Below, in pieces: positions 32,485-45,974 of a stretch of DNA of 64,000 bases. The position numbers were made by a program, and so were the translations under genes. Every line of letters starts with the position of its first letter. Positions within the stretch are counted from its first letter, which is position 1. The notes beneath the pieces are model-generated. The model did not search any database. It was not told where the DNA came from and saw only the letters and a program-made list of their open reading frames with translations. Origin of the DNA: Portunus trituberculatus (taxonomy: Eukaryota; Arthropoda; Malacostraca; Decapoda; Portunidae); assembly GCF_017591435.1 (NCBI RefSeq), contig NC_059294.1:11639104-11703103 (forward strand), written 5' to 3'.

Positions 32485-32705
32485 TTTTTTTTTTTTTTAT
32501 ACCATGTGGGCTTTTCACGGGAATTTATGGGCTAAAGGGGATACTTATTAAGGGTACCTCCTATTTCAAAGCCCACCCGCTAGGAAACCGTTGCCTCGAG
32601 TGAGGAAGCCCAACCTACACTCAGACCGTAGACAGGATTCAAACCCGTGCGCTTGGAGACCCCTCGGATCCCAAAGCACGCACGGATCCACTGTACCACG
32701 GCGGT
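32485..32705 (-). mobile_element. tRNA-like SINE, family B (A-tailed)
   Basis: A minus-strand element of about 220 bp. Its head contains a TGGTACAGTGGAT A-box-like motif (plus coordinates about 32686-32698) and a GGTTTGAATCC B-box-like motif (32635-32645), with about 40 bp between them. That is the arrangement of a Pol III internal promoter. The body runs leftward and ends in an A-run (T14 on the plus strand, 32485-32498). It shares no body sequence with family A and is not bordered by AC repeats. No clear target-site duplication is visible. The GTGGTACAGTGG head recalls a repeat I associate with crustacean genomes, but I could not check this. Confidence 0.75.
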
Positions 32706-33244
32706 AGAAACTCACTGTGCTCGCTGTGGGAGATACAATAATAAATGTAAAGCGGTATTAATAACGAGTATTCAGTCGAGAAAATAATGATCGTGATGAT
32801 TAAATGATGAAAATTAGGATTGTGACAGTAAAACCAACAACAAAGATGATAATAATGCAACTTTTTTTTTATTAACAAAATTACAACATACATCTAACCC
32901 TCCTTCTCTCTCTACTCCCTACCCCCCACACACACCTGGCTATCGCTCTGCCTACCTGATCGTGACGGTAATGACAACCATGGACCAAACACTTGACACG
33001 TCCCGGTGAGTCATGGCGGGCGGGCAACAAAGATCACCACCACTGGGCAGATGGTCGCGTGAGTCTTGTGTTATCGGCGGGACGGGATCGGCTCACGCGG
33101 GGTCGAGGGAGTCGCTGCTCTGGCTGGCGATGTGAGGCAGAGATTGGGTATCAGTCCCAGCGTTTGCTCAAGGAAGTCCAGGTTATCTAAAGCCAGCCAG
33201 CTCCCATCAAAGCCTTACGTTATTAAAGGTGGTCTGGGGAGTTC
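32706..33244. other. Unique sequence, no gene seen
   Basis: AT-rich to about 32880, GC-rich after 32990. The plus frame entering from 33066 is open mainly because of the minisatellite downstream. Confidence 0.5.
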
Positions 33245-33666
33245 ATGGTTCTGGTTCAATCTTGGTTCATGGTCTTGGTTCATTATTTTGGTTCGTGGTT
33301 TTGTTTTACTGTTTTGGTTCATGGTTTTGGTTCACTGTCTTGGTTCACTGTTTTGGTTCATGGTTCTGGTTCACTGTCTTGCTTCACTGTCTTGGTTCAT
33401 GGTCTTCATTCACTGTTTTCGTTCACTGTCTTGGTTCACTGTTTTGGTTCATGGTTCTGGTTCACTGTCTTGCTTCACTGTCTTGGTTCATGGTCTTCAT
33501 TCACTGTTTTCGTTCATGGTCTTCGTTCACTGTTTTGGTTCATGGTTTTGGTTCATGGTTTTGTTTCCCTGTTTTTTGGTTCACTGTCTTGGTTCATGGT
33601 TTTGGTTCACTGTTCTGCTTCATAGTCTTCGTTCACTGTTTTGGTTCATGGTTTTGCTTCATGGTC
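33245..33666. repeat. 13-bp minisatellite with 91-bp higher-order unit
   Basis: About 32 tandem copies of TTCAYKGTYTTGG, with variants alternating between TTCATGG and TTCACTG types. The word ATGGTTCTGGTTCACTG occurs at 33360 and 33451, and the identity extends across a 91-bp block of seven monomers, showing higher-order duplication. Because 13 is not a multiple of three and the unit lacks plus-strand stops in every phase, all three plus frames are open across the array (213, 157 and 126 codons) with the same cyclic Phe-Trp-Phe-Met-Val-Leu-Val-His peptide. These are not treated as genes. Confidence 0.95.
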
Positions 33667-36600
33667 CTGCGTGGGAGAAAGGAGAATTCTTTTGGTCGTT
33701 AGTTTAAAGTTGTTTTTCTCTTGTATGGCTTTCCGTCTCTTCTTCTCGTAGTGTATATTTACGTGTTTTGCCTCTCTGCATGTCTAACTGATTGGAATTC
33801 CACAATGTCTCTTCATTATATCTTTATTGTGTTCTTGCGTCCGACCAAATAGTCAGCTTATTTTCTCTTCCGTGTGAGTTAACCTTTTCCTGTTTTCCTT
33901 TTGTGGCAATGACTCTTTCCATGTGTGTATTTAATTGAAATTCCACAGCAATTCTTATTTATTTCCTTTATATTCCTGTATTCCTGTACTCGATCCTGTA
34001 TGCTCTTTCCTTGAGTCTTTAGTCAAACGTGTATTTACTAATGTGGTGCTAACATTGGTATTAAAATTGGTGTGATATGATGGAGTTTATTATGTTTTAA
34101 TAACTAAGAGGTGAGGGAGTAGGAAGTGGCTGCAGGGAGGTAAGTAGTAGTGGTTAGCGGGAGGAACGGGAGGATGCTGGTATATGTGGCGATGACTGCC
34201 TGAGAACAGAAGGTTGTGGGAGCGTGCAGATGAAGGCTGAAGAAGGACGAGTGATGACGTGGTGTGAGTGCGTGGTGTGGCCAGCGGTGGAATGCTTGGT
34301 GGAGAGTTTGATAGGGGTGAGGGACTAAGCGAGGGGATGGTTGGAGGTTATGAGGACGTGGAGATAAGATTAATATTGGAAGAGGGAGGGAAATGTGGTA
34401 GTGGTGAGGATTGGAGCAGGAGGAGCAGGAGGAGAAGGAGGGGGAGGAGGAAGAGGAGGAGGAGGAGGAGGAGGAAGCGTCGCAGTGTCGTGGTGTCTGC
34501 ACACGAGGAAAGAAGACGGTGAGGTGACACTCCCAGGCAGGAAAAGGTTACCTCGTGCCTCTCCTCTCTCGTGGCGGACATGATAGCAAAGCATTTTCTC
34601 AGTATTTATAATTTTCCTCATTCCTTCCTTTATTCTTTTCCGCCTTCTCTTCCTCCTCCTCCTCCTCCTCTTCTCCCTGTCGAAAATGATCAGCGTTGGA
34701 ACAATTGTCAATAAGGTTTTCTTTGGCTTGTTTTCCGATTTTCTTCTCTTCCTCATGTTGGCGGCAGATTTTTTGATATCATGCTCGACCTCTCCTCCGT
34801 TAAGGTCAGTCCCAAGACTCCTATTGTTCAAACGCGCGACCTCTCGGTGATGATACGGACGATAGTGAACTTTCCTGCTCCCTCCTTCACCCCTTCCTTT
34901 CCTGTCCCTGTCTGCCTTTTTCACAACTCTCCTTCCTTTCCATACCTTGCCCTGCTCACCTCTCTCATGATTTCTTGTTCCCTATTTCTCGTACCCATCT
35001 TTTGTGTCCCTCTCCTACTCCATTGGTAATCTTGTGCAGCGTCCAGCCCGGCCACTGTGGTGGTCGTGACGGGGTTGCGCCCTTCTGGGCGGGACACTCG
35101 TGATTAAGACACATATTTAACGTGAACAGTTCAGGCTGAGGTTCACAAAAAAAGTTAATTCCGAAACTATTGAATTTTCGTCTGGTCGAACCTTTTCATG
35201 GTTGAATTAAGTGATAATAATCGGAGACAACTTTGCCAACACACGCGTTGAGCGAGGGACAGTGCTGAGCCACGATGTTAATTCCTTGAACACTGTATGA
35301 TGGCTTCTAAAAAACTGGTTCCTTGAAATTTCAATTAATGTACTGAAATTCTGACAGTCAGCGACATGAGATGGAGAGGGACACCATAATGAAGAATTCC
35401 AAGAACTTTGTAAAGAATTCCTGCCATGCGAACACGGACACAATGCTGGTATCCTTGTGTCCGAAATTTAAATCTTGTCTTAACCTGGAAACAATTAATA
35501 TTCACTGTACGTCCCTATGCGCATAACTCTCAAGAGTACCATGAAGCATGAATTAATTTGGCCGGTGCTCACCTGACGGCTGGCATGCCCAAGCCAGGAA
35601 CGTGCAGGCGAGGAGCCGTTGGACGCTGCTGGCTTGAGGGGCGGCCCGGCGCTGCTTTGTCCGAAGTGAGGATGTGTCGGCGTGACGGACGGTCAGCCGC
35701 AAGTTTGACTCCTGATAAACCTAAAAGCTCATCGTCGTTATTTTCCTCACTCAAACGTGAGAGAAGCAGTGTTGGTCGGCGCGTGTGAGCTGAGGTCGCC
35801 ACGGTTGTTGCCTTTTAGGTAACTGTCAAAAATGTTAAATATCCTCCAGAATCTTCGGCAGCAGGACTCCTCCCCATCACGCCTCTCTTCCTCTTCCGTC
35901 CATTTCTTTCTCAATTTTCTCTCCGCCACCTTTCCTCCGCCTTACGACTTCATGCACCTCTCTATATCCTCGTTATCTGCCACTTCTTTGTCTATGTTCA
36001 CTGTGGAAACTTTGCATTAGAGTCGCAACACATCACCCTAACGAGATGGACCACGGTGCCGCGCTGTGTGATCCTGCAAATCTTTCATTCACCGGAAAAG
36101 TTTCTTAAGTGAATCTTTCCTCTTATGGAATTATAATACGAGCTACTTGAGTGACTGTATGTACTTTTCACTTTCCAAAATTGATTTAAAAGAAATCTCG
36201 CTTATGTGATAATAAAAATATAGCTATTAAGTTTTTGGTGCCAACAAAAAGCCGGTGGGAGCCAGGTGGGCGGCCGCCAATACCGCGCCCTCTCATTATG
36301 GTACACAACCATTAGGGCAAAAACTTTTATGATTCAGAAAGGCTAATGGAGATCGCTGTTGTGGACCGGCCATTCGTATCGACCCTCATAGATACGTGGA
36401 GTATTACCCTCAAAATTGTTAACAAATTCCCAAGATCTTGTTAACTTTTTTTTTTCCAGCTCTCCGTAAAAGGCAGAATAGAGCTTTTGGGTAATCATGA
36501 AGTCGTCTCGCCAACTTTTACAACATTGGTGAAGTATGGATGGAGTGTGTGGAGCAATATTTCCAGTAAAATGTGCGGTTCGTGTACGCAAATGTTGCCA

Positions 36601-36775
36601 AACTGAACCTTATGACACTGCTTCATATACTGTGCTCGTCTCTCCCTCCCGCCACTCACCCCAAGTCCCTCACCCACGACCGGACCATGATCCGGTTCCG
36701 CGACAGATTGATTCAAATTGCGCGAAGAAAAATGGAACAGGAGAGGAAGATAAATGTAGATATATAGCTAGAATG
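33667..36775. other. Unique sequence with a GGA-rich patch
   Basis: No gene recognised. A purine-rich GGAGGAGG-type tract lies at about 34409-34477, and a CTCCTC cluster lies at 34648-34670. Short frames at 35558-35802 and 36343-36716 have no recognisable domain. Confidence 0.5.
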
Positions 36776-36846
36776 CATATCTATCTATCTATCTATCTCT
36801 ACTTATCTATATCTCTATATTTATATATCTCTCTATCTATCTATCA
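36776..36846. repeat. (TATC)n, imperfect
   Basis: TATC/ATCT tetranucleotides with several substitutions, directly left of the AT array. Confidence 0.93.
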
Positions 36847-36847
36847 A

Positions 36848-38085
<1,238 letters not shown>

Positions 38086-38167
<82 letters not shown>
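38086..38167. repeat. (AG)n microsatellite
   Basis: Perfect AG array of 41 copies. Confidence 0.97.
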
Positions 38168-38170
<3 letters not shown>

Positions 38171-39664
38171 GAGGGAAGGGGAAAGGGGTTAGTGAAATGA
38201 TAAGCAGGAACTCAGAAAGCATCGAGAAATAATGAATCCGTCTGACAAAACACAGCAAAGGTGGACTGAGTGAGGAGGTTTTGTTGTTGTGCTTCTAAGT
38301 GTTAATGTGACAAGAAAAATAAGAGTTCTCTCACACAATTATCAGTTCATTTGCAGTAACATAACTCAAGTTGATAGATGACTCGCTGGCAACTTGAAGT
38401 GAAGAAATCGAGCGTAGGAAAATAAAAACAACATTTACGGAAAGAAAAAAAAAATCTGTACTCAGGTTTCGTAAGTAAAAATAGCATTAGTTTCTTGACT
38501 GACTTTTTCTCTAATTTTTACACACACCTTATTTCCAGGGAAGACAAAAATAGAATTACACTCCATTTCTGAGATTGTATTTTAGTGTGAGTAGAAGAAC
38601 TGTTGTTTTTTTATGCAATCATCGACCTGAACCAGAAACGTCTTGGAAGCACAGTTAGCTATTCAAACATGTCCGTCCTCGCTCTTCTCTACTCCCTGTC
38701 ACCCTCCGCTTCCCTCTGCCACTCTCCTCCTCCTTCTGTAACCCTCCTCTCTCCTCTCCCTCCTCGTCAAACGCTCGACACTTGCCCCTCAGCCTCATCC
38801 GTCACTCTCATTGGACCGCGCCTTCAGACCTGTTGCACATGTATAATTCTGAGCGAAGCACTTGCATGGCCAGTTCGTCTCTGCGGTAGTTTGAGTCATT
38901 TAGCTCTGGAATATCTTGTCAGGGGTCGCGTTGGGCAATACGTGTGGTCTAGTCACCTTCTACAGGAATGTCTACCATGTGGTGCGTAGTGGTAGCTCTG
39001 CCCGTGTTTTAGTTTTCATTAGTGCCATTCTCAAGAGCCACAAGATGATTAGTTGAGTTTTATTTTGCGTTTGGGTGTTTTTTCCTCCTCGTTGATGGTG
39101 CAAAGTTTGGGATAAAACATATTGATAGTCATGTAAACACTGCTGGAAACACTGATAGCTTCCAATAGTGTTTGTTAGTAGTTGTAGAGATAAGTAGTCG
39201 AATTTCTTGAAAATGCGGTCCTTTCGTCTAAATACCTTACACATGTTCCCTATTCTCTCCGCATCTCGTTGTTTCTATTTTCTCCTCGGGTTTATTCCTC
39301 GAGTGGACGTTTTCTTTCTCCATCCATCATGCGTGGCGTTAAGAAAATAATTCCTCTTGAATATATGCATGAACAGCAGCTTTCCCTCAAATATACCGTG
39401 GGTGTTTTGAGTCATTTTAGTGTTTTCGTGTTCATTTAAATGGTATCCGAGTAGACATTTGGCAACTTTTTCTCGCTTGTATTTCGTAAAATCTATCATG
39501 TTGGATTTTACCTTTGACTTCTTTTTAGTTTCTTAGAATCCTTCCCCTTCCTTACTATTAACTTGCTTGCAAAAATGGTGTCCTGTACTTAAGATTTTCT
39601 TGCGCACCACCTTTCTGTCTTGATTCCTCCACGACTAAGATCACGACTTTATAAAACTAATGAA

Positions 39665-39668
<4 letters not shown>
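38168..39668. other. Unique sequence, no gene recognised
   Basis: The plus frame at 38603-38989 (128 codons) and minus frames at 38972-39499 show no recognisable domain or signal. Confidence 0.5.

Positions 39669-39719
<51 letters not shown>
39669..39719. repeat. (TC)n microsatellite
   Basis: Perfect TC array of about 25 copies. Confidence 0.97.
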
Positions 39720-39721
<2 letters not shown>

Positions 39722-39982
39722 TAATTCCAGAGTCAATTCCGCTGGTAAAAAATGTAATTATGCCTTCAAATTATCTTTATACTTTGTCTATATACATTTT
39801 TTGCTTCCCGTGTAAAAGTGAAAGACGAAATTCACTGATGGTCGCGAAGAAATTTTAGACGGCGGGAGCTGCGGGTGATTGTCTAGTAAATTAATGTTGC
39901 TTCTCATTGGCGTTATCTCACCCCGGGATAATGGCGCGTAAAACAACACCTGCACGTAATTATTTCCACTCACGCTATCACT

Positions 39983-39984
<2 letters not shown>

Positions 39985-40075
<91 letters not shown>
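39985..40075. repeat. (AC)n flanking SINE copy 3, 5' side
   Basis: Perfect AC array of 45 copies ending at the first base of the tRNA-like head. Confidence 0.97.
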
Positions 40076-40076
<1 letters not shown>

Positions 40077-40363
40077 CCCGGTAGCTCAGTGGTTAGAGCG
40101 CTGGCTTCACAAGCCAGAGGACCGGGGTTCGATTCCCCGGCAGGGTGGAGATATTTGGGTGTGTCTCCTTTCACATGTAGCCCCTGTTCATCTAGCAGTG
40201 AGTAGGTACGGGATGTAAATCGAGAGTTGTGACCTTGTTGTCCCGGTGTGTGGTGTGTGCCTGGTCTCAGGCCTATCCGAAGATCGGAAATAATGAGCTA
40301 TGAGCTCGTTTCGTAGGGTAACGTCTGGCTGTCTCGTCAGAGACTGCAGCAGATCAAACAGTG

Positions 40364-40366
<3 letters not shown>
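40076..40366 (+). mobile_element. tRNA-derived SINE, family A, copy 3 (full length)
   Basis: The most complete copy. Positions 40076-40148 fold as a 73-nt tRNA. The acceptor strand GCCCGGT pairs with GCAGGGT with one G-A mismatch, where copy 2 has the pairing base. The A box TAGCTCAGTGG is at 40082-40092. The anticodon stem CTGGC/GCCAG encloses loop TTCACAA, with anticodon CAC (valine-type) at 40108-40110. The T arm contains the B box GGTTCGATTCC at 40126-40136. No intron is present. The tRNA part is followed not by a terminator but by about 218 bp of non-tRNA body shared with the other copies, so this is a SINE and not a tRNA gene. AC repeats of 45 and 33 copies lie on its 5' and 3' sides. 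Confidence 0.95.

Positions 40367-40431
<65 letters not shown>
40367..40431. repeat. (AC)n flanking SINE copy 3, 3' side
   Basis: Perfect AC array of about 33 copies continuing from the SINE tail. Confidence 0.97.
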
Positions 40432-40433
<2 letters not shown>

Positions 40434-40950
40434 CACCCTCCCTTCCTAACTCAGCCCAACCCGAACCATACATAATTTTTCAATCAAACACCTCCTCCCA
40501 TATCAATCTGACCCTTGTAAGCCGGAAACGAACCGTGTAGAGGGAGACAGAACCTATCACCACCTCGCCTCCCTTGTCTGCCCTTCGCCCGCCCCTGGGA
40601 TCGATGGCTGAAATTGGTGATCGAGGCCGAGATACAATCAGCCCCTTAACAAAGAGCTGATTTATACCCTACCAAGCCTTCAGACCCACGCGACCTCTCT
40701 GATGGAGTAGCGGCTGGAGGAAGGAAGGAAGGGGGATGGTCGCGCTGAAGGGGACAATGACGGATAGAGGACTGCTAAGTGTAAACACGTCAAGGGAGAG
40801 AGGGAGTGGGAGGGAAAGAGAGGAGTGTGTGTGTGTAATGCTTGGTTGTGGAGCAGTGTTCAGACCCCACAGGTTTTACGGCGTCTGCTACGGGATGTCC
40901 GAGCTTGTTACTGGAATGTGAGGCATTACTTATTATGGATGTGAAACACT

Positions 40951-40953
<3 letters not shown>
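40432..40953. other. Unique sequence, no gene seen
   Basis: Mixed composition, no recognisable frame. Confidence 0.5.

Positions 40954-41020
<67 letters not shown>
40954..41020. repeat. (AG)n microsatellite
   Basis: Perfect AG array of about 33 copies. Confidence 0.97.
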
Positions 41021-41023
<3 letters not shown>

Positions 41024-41957
41024 AAGGGTTGGGTTAAAGAAAATTGAGTCAATTTACACACTCCTTCCCTCCCTGCCCCCCTGCTTCCATCTCTCTCCGC
41101 CACTAGATGCGACCATCAATCTCCGACCGAATCAAGAATCTGCCATTATTTTCATAACCTGTTTGGCGTATAATTGGGACAAAGTAGGCAAGACTCTCCC
41201 TCCAGTCGTGCCCACACCTTACTCTCCCCGCTCTCCCTCTCCTCCTCAGCGTGTGACTCAACTAAAGACGCCACCACTGAGTCTTTTAAATTAACAGTAT
41301 GAAGTTATCGCGGACGCCCAGCTCCACATTCCGAGTCAGTGACCCCAGCGTGCCTTCACTTACCCAGCAGCGTCCCCGTTGATTCAATAATTCTCGGTGT
41401 TGGCTAAAAAAATAATTGGGTCATTAAAGTGAAATATGCAAGTGGAATTATCTGTTTCTGCAGTTGTTTGTCTTCACCTTTAATTTGCCGACGGGTTGGT
41501 GAGAGAGAGAAAAAAAAAGGGAGAGAGAGGAAGAGAGGGAGAGGTTTGTGTGCCCTTACCTTCCTTACCTCGTCCCTCCTCTCCATTTATTTTCCTTCCC
41601 TTCATCTTTGCCCTCGATCACCTCATTCCTCGCTTTCCGTGTCTCTCCGCCATTTTAGGACAGGAGTTGGTCTCAGCCCCTGGTGCGCCCCGCCAGTCAC
41701 CCCTGCATGTCGGTGTGACCTTTAAGTCTTCTTCGCCGCGTCTCCTTTCGTCTACTTTCACCGGAGACACTGGGAGTCCGCGGGTGCAGGGCAGGGCGGC
41801 GCGTCGCTTGCACCTGCACCTGCACCCGACTGGCTCTCTAGTGCCTGTCGTCGTCTTTTTCATGTTCTTCTTGTCTCTTCTGTTGTCTTCTCTGTACACA
41901 CCACTATAGCTGTCACTGCTGTTATTATTACTATCATTTATATTGCCGCTGCTACTA
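41021..41957. other. Unique sequence, no gene recognised
   Basis: C/T-rich on the plus strand. The frame at 41496-41909 (137 codons) has no recognisable domain. A GCACCTGCACCTGCACC run lies at about 41808-41826. Confidence 0.5.
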
Positions 41958-42213
<256 letters not shown>

Positions 42214-42259
42214 ACTGAAACTGAAATTTTGTTTAATTTCTCTTCCTAAACATCTTGTC

Positions 42260-42485
42260 TCCTCCTCCTCCTCCTCCTCCTCCTCCTCCTCCTTCTACTA
42301 ATGGTCTTCGTTTGTCTCCAAAATCATCACCACAATCACTATTATCTATTATAACCAAGACCAATATGACGTTTATGACCACAACCTCCTCCTCCTCCTC
42401 CTCCTCCTCCTCCTCCTCCTCCTCCTCCTCCTCCTCCTCCTCCTCCTCCTCCCTCCTCCTCCTCCTCCTCCTCCTCCTCCTCCTC
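42260..42485. repeat. Two (CTC)n arrays
   Basis: CTC repeats at 42260-42291 and 42386-42485, the second with one CTCCCTCC phase shift near 42450. About 95 bp of unique sequence lies between them. Confidence 0.96.
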
Positions 42486-42647
42486 TAATTATTTTGATAT
42501 TCCGCTTCACCACTTCATCACCACTGGCATCTGCAAACACCACCGCCTCCCACACCGCCATTCCTGATCTGAGTAACAACATCACAAAATGTAAAGAGAA
42601 AATAATAATGTTCTTCTGTAACGCAGTTTTTGATACATCTGAATTGT

Positions 42648-42792
42648 GATGGTGGTGGTGGTGCTACTACTAGTATTACTGCTACTGCTACTGCTACTGC
42701 TACTGCTGCTACTGCTGCTTATACTGCTACTACTATAATTACTACTTCTACTGCTATTCCTATAACTACTTTTACTCTTATAACTACTACTG

Positions 42793-42858
<66 letters not shown>

Positions 42859-42935
42859 TATCAACGAGTAAAGGCAAGGATGACGACCACAAGACCAACA
42901 ACAACAACAACTCAAGAAAAAAACAACAGCAATAA
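42648..42935. repeat. Cluster of trinucleotide repeats
   Basis: GGT at about 42648-42663, imperfect CTACTG hexamers at 42673-42730, ACT repeats at about 42784-42856 and CAA-rich sequence at 42897-42945. Poly-Thr, poly-Val and similar frames are artefacts. Confidence 0.93.
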
Positions 42936-42999
42936 CAACAACAAACAAACATCACCACCCATAACACAAGCATCACAACTGTAGCACATATCTTTTAAG

Positions 43000-43090
43000 T
43001 TAACCACCACCACCACCATCACCACCAGTACTGCCGCCACCATCATCACCACCAGTACTGCCGCCACCACCACCACCCCCACCACAACCA
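43000..43090. repeat. (CAC)n with an internal duplication
   Basis: CAC/CAT-rich tract containing ACCAGTACTGCCGCCACCA twice, starting near 43024 and 43051. Confidence 0.9.
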
Positions 43091-45141
43091 CCCACAGTCC
43101 TCAACAGGTTTCTCTCTCCATGACCTGCTTGAGCTGCACTGCTTTGAGGAAAATCAATGCCTATCTCCCGTTTTTATCTCGGCGTCTTGATGTTCGCACT
43201 ATTTCAACTCGGCAGCCTCGATAAGTGGTCCTGTTAATAAGCCACCACTCCCTTCTGGCTCCTTCCGCCCCTGCCCTGTCCCGCACCCGTCCCCGCCTCG
43301 TCCGGTTCCAGCCTCACAACTTGTAATGGACACGTGGGAGTATTTGAGGTGTGTATCATTATACCCTCCATTACATATCTCGATTACCTAGGCACAGCTG
43401 GCATTGCTACCTGATGACGTTCACCTGCATTGTAGTTACGGTGTGGCGCTTACTCATTGGCTTGTATCCAGGCTAACCTACATGCTGTATCTTGGGCAGG
43501 GAGTGAGGGAGGGGGCGGGTCAGGTGGGGTCAGGGTTTGGGGGTTAAAGGGACGGGGTGGGGTGTGGTGGGGTGTTGTGGGGTGTGGTGTAGTGCTAGTG
43601 GGCGTTATATTGCAGGGCGAGCTTTTACCAGACGAGTTTGTGGCGCCGCTAACTGCATTAAGTAGCACTGCACCTTGGAGTCTGCAGGAACGACACTTCA
43701 GTTTATATCCTGCAATAAATGTAAGAGGTGTGGCAGGAATGAGGCGGCGGGGGAGTGGCGGGTCGGGGACGATGCGAGGGTGATTGGCATGTAGTGAGAG
43801 GAAAGGTGAAAGACGGATGGGTAGGCGAGGGTATGGCGCTTGTCGAGGTGGGACAGATTAATCTTTAAAGGCTCGTTACATCGATGCTCGCGAGAGAAAG
43901 CAGGGCATAGTTTTCTTTCAGTAATGCCAGCACTGCATACTCCATCTTCGGAAAGCATGGAGACGCGCCCTTGCTTCCTTTCATGTCAAATTGCCGCCTC
44001 AGGGTGTTTCTAGCTAGCCGGTGTTTTTTCCCTCCTATCTCCCTTCCTCCCTCCCTCGCGTTCTGCAGCACAGCGCCTCGCAACACTCAGGCGAGACAAA
44101 TTGATTTAGGGCATGAAGGAAAAACAAATGCGGGGTAAAAAGTTGAGGCCAAAAATGCGATTTAAGGTGGCTGCGTCCTGAGTCCATCGCACGTGCACCT
44201 CACGCGTAATGCAGCGGAGCGAAAGCCGAGATCGTAAATCTCCTTTCGAAGTTTTGTTTTACTCCACTTTCTCCCGCTATTCTGTATCAGTTTCTGGAAT
44301 CAACGTCGATAGTTGTGCGTGTGGTAAGGCGGCTGGTGGCTTTCCACGCTCTTCTGGCTTGACGAGGGGCCGCTTCCCCCTCCCCGCCCGCAGCAGTTGA
44401 GGGTCTGGCCACACGTCAGGAAAATTGGACTGCTTCGAAGTCGCAAATTTTCCAGCCCTGGTATTTATTGCCTTCCACCCTGCACTGGAGAGAAGATACA
44501 TGGCGGCGAAACCGAGCAGTAAGGAAATAAATGGACCACTAGACGGTCCTGCCATTGCCGCCACTGCCACTACCACCATCACCACCAGCACCACCACCTT
44601 GCCTCTCCCTTGCCTTTCCCTTGCAAGACGTGCTTGGTGGTCCTCTCCCTTCTTTTATCTCACTTTGTTAGCGCGAACTTATTTTATAAAGGGAAATCCA
44701 TCAGAACACAGACCCTTTTAACACATTATTGCTTCTCCTGTACAAAAGGAAACAATATGGCCTAATGCATCAACAGCATCTCATAAAGTCGTATCTCTTT
44801 CTCTCCTCCTGAAGGTGATACCGTTTATCAGCGCCACAAGAATAGCCACACCCAACACCGGTAATGTTGCTTCATCGATATAATCTAAAGCCCATTGTGC
44901 TGTAATCTGAGGTGGTCTCACTTAGGCAGCGATGAGTCCCGGGCGATGATATAATGCAGGAGGTTGATATGGAAAAGAAATTGGACCATTAAGTGGCTTT
45001 GTCCGGGCACGAGGTGCGGGGGTGAGTGGGGCGGGGCTAGCTGAGTGCTGCGTGCCGGGCGATGCATGGGTGGTCAGCGTGTGAGTATGTGGGCGGCGGC
45101 GACCTCTCCTGCCTGGCGGGGCTTCTGCACGCAACACGCAA
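43091..45141. other. Unique sequence, no gene recognised; G-rich patch
   Basis: Contains the G-run cluster annotated separately and a CCACCACC-type run near 44564-44598. Frames at 43457-43783 and 44277-44597 derive from the biased tracts. Confidence 0.5.
43507..43590 (+). other. G-quadruplex-prone tract
   Basis: More than ten runs of three to five G on the plus strand within about 84 bp, most with loops of one to seven bases, and a GGGGTGTGGT-like internal repeat at the right end. Confidence 0.7.
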
Positions 45142-45246
<105 letters not shown>

Positions 45247-45358
45247 ATTACAAAGAAAAGCACAGCACCTCTACCATCATGCACAAAAACACTATATTTT
45301 GAGTTCACCGCTAACACAGCTAATATACCTCAAACCACAGGGATAACCCGAGTCAGCG

Positions 45359-45435
45359 CCTCCTCCTCCTCCTCCTCCTCCTCCTCCTCCTCCTCCTCCT
45401 CCTCCTCCTCCTCCTCCTCCTCCTCCTCCTCCTCC
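45359..45435. repeat. (CTC)n microsatellite
   Basis: Perfect CTC array of about 25 copies. It gives poly-Gly in one minus frame. Confidence 0.97.
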
Positions 45436-45868
45436 AAATGATCGCTTTCGGCTCTCATGAATACTTCTCTCTAAGGGTAAATATTCGAAGTGCCAGTTCA
45501 CATTTGGCTCTGGTATGCTCGGCCTGCGTTCCAGTGCCCAGGGGTGTGGCTACTGCTGGGAGTCCGCGGCGGAGGCTTGGGACGAGAGGGACACCTGTAA
45601 CGACGAGATAATGGCAATGCAGGTGCAGCATGATTGAGTTGAGCCTCGCGGGAAGGAAGGGGAAAAAATAAATGAGGCGATAAGTTTGCATTGATGGATG
45701 TTTGTTTAGACCGAGTTGCGCAGGGATGGTTGGCTCGCTTGTCTGTCTGCTGGTGGGGCTGGCGGGCCGTCCAGGGAGTGAGCGGATTGATGTTGAGAGG
45801 TTTTGTTCTTCTGGTAGTGCATGCTGGTGCTTGGTTGCTCGTTTCCTTCCTGTTTGTGTGCCTTCCTG

Positions 45869-45873
<5 letters not shown>
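45436..45873. other. Unique sequence, no gene seen
   Basis: GC-balanced, with no recognisable frame. Confidence 0.5.
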
Positions 45874-45909
<36 letters not shown>

Positions 45910-45974
45910 CTCCTCCTCCTCCTCCTCCTCCTCCTCCTCCTCCTCCTCCTCCTCCTCCTCCTCCTCCTCCTCCT
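45874..45974. repeat. (TC)n then (CTC)n
   Basis: TC repeats to 45906, a four-base break, then about 21 CTC copies. Confidence 0.97.

Noticed and set aside
33066..33707. 213-codon plus frame with periodic hydrophobic peptide
   Set aside because: All three plus frames are equally open because a 13-bp unit lacks stops, which is a property of the repeat and not of a gene.
40076..40148. Functional tRNA-Val gene
   Set aside because: The tRNA-like head is fused to a SINE body shared with two other copies and is not followed by a Pol III terminator.
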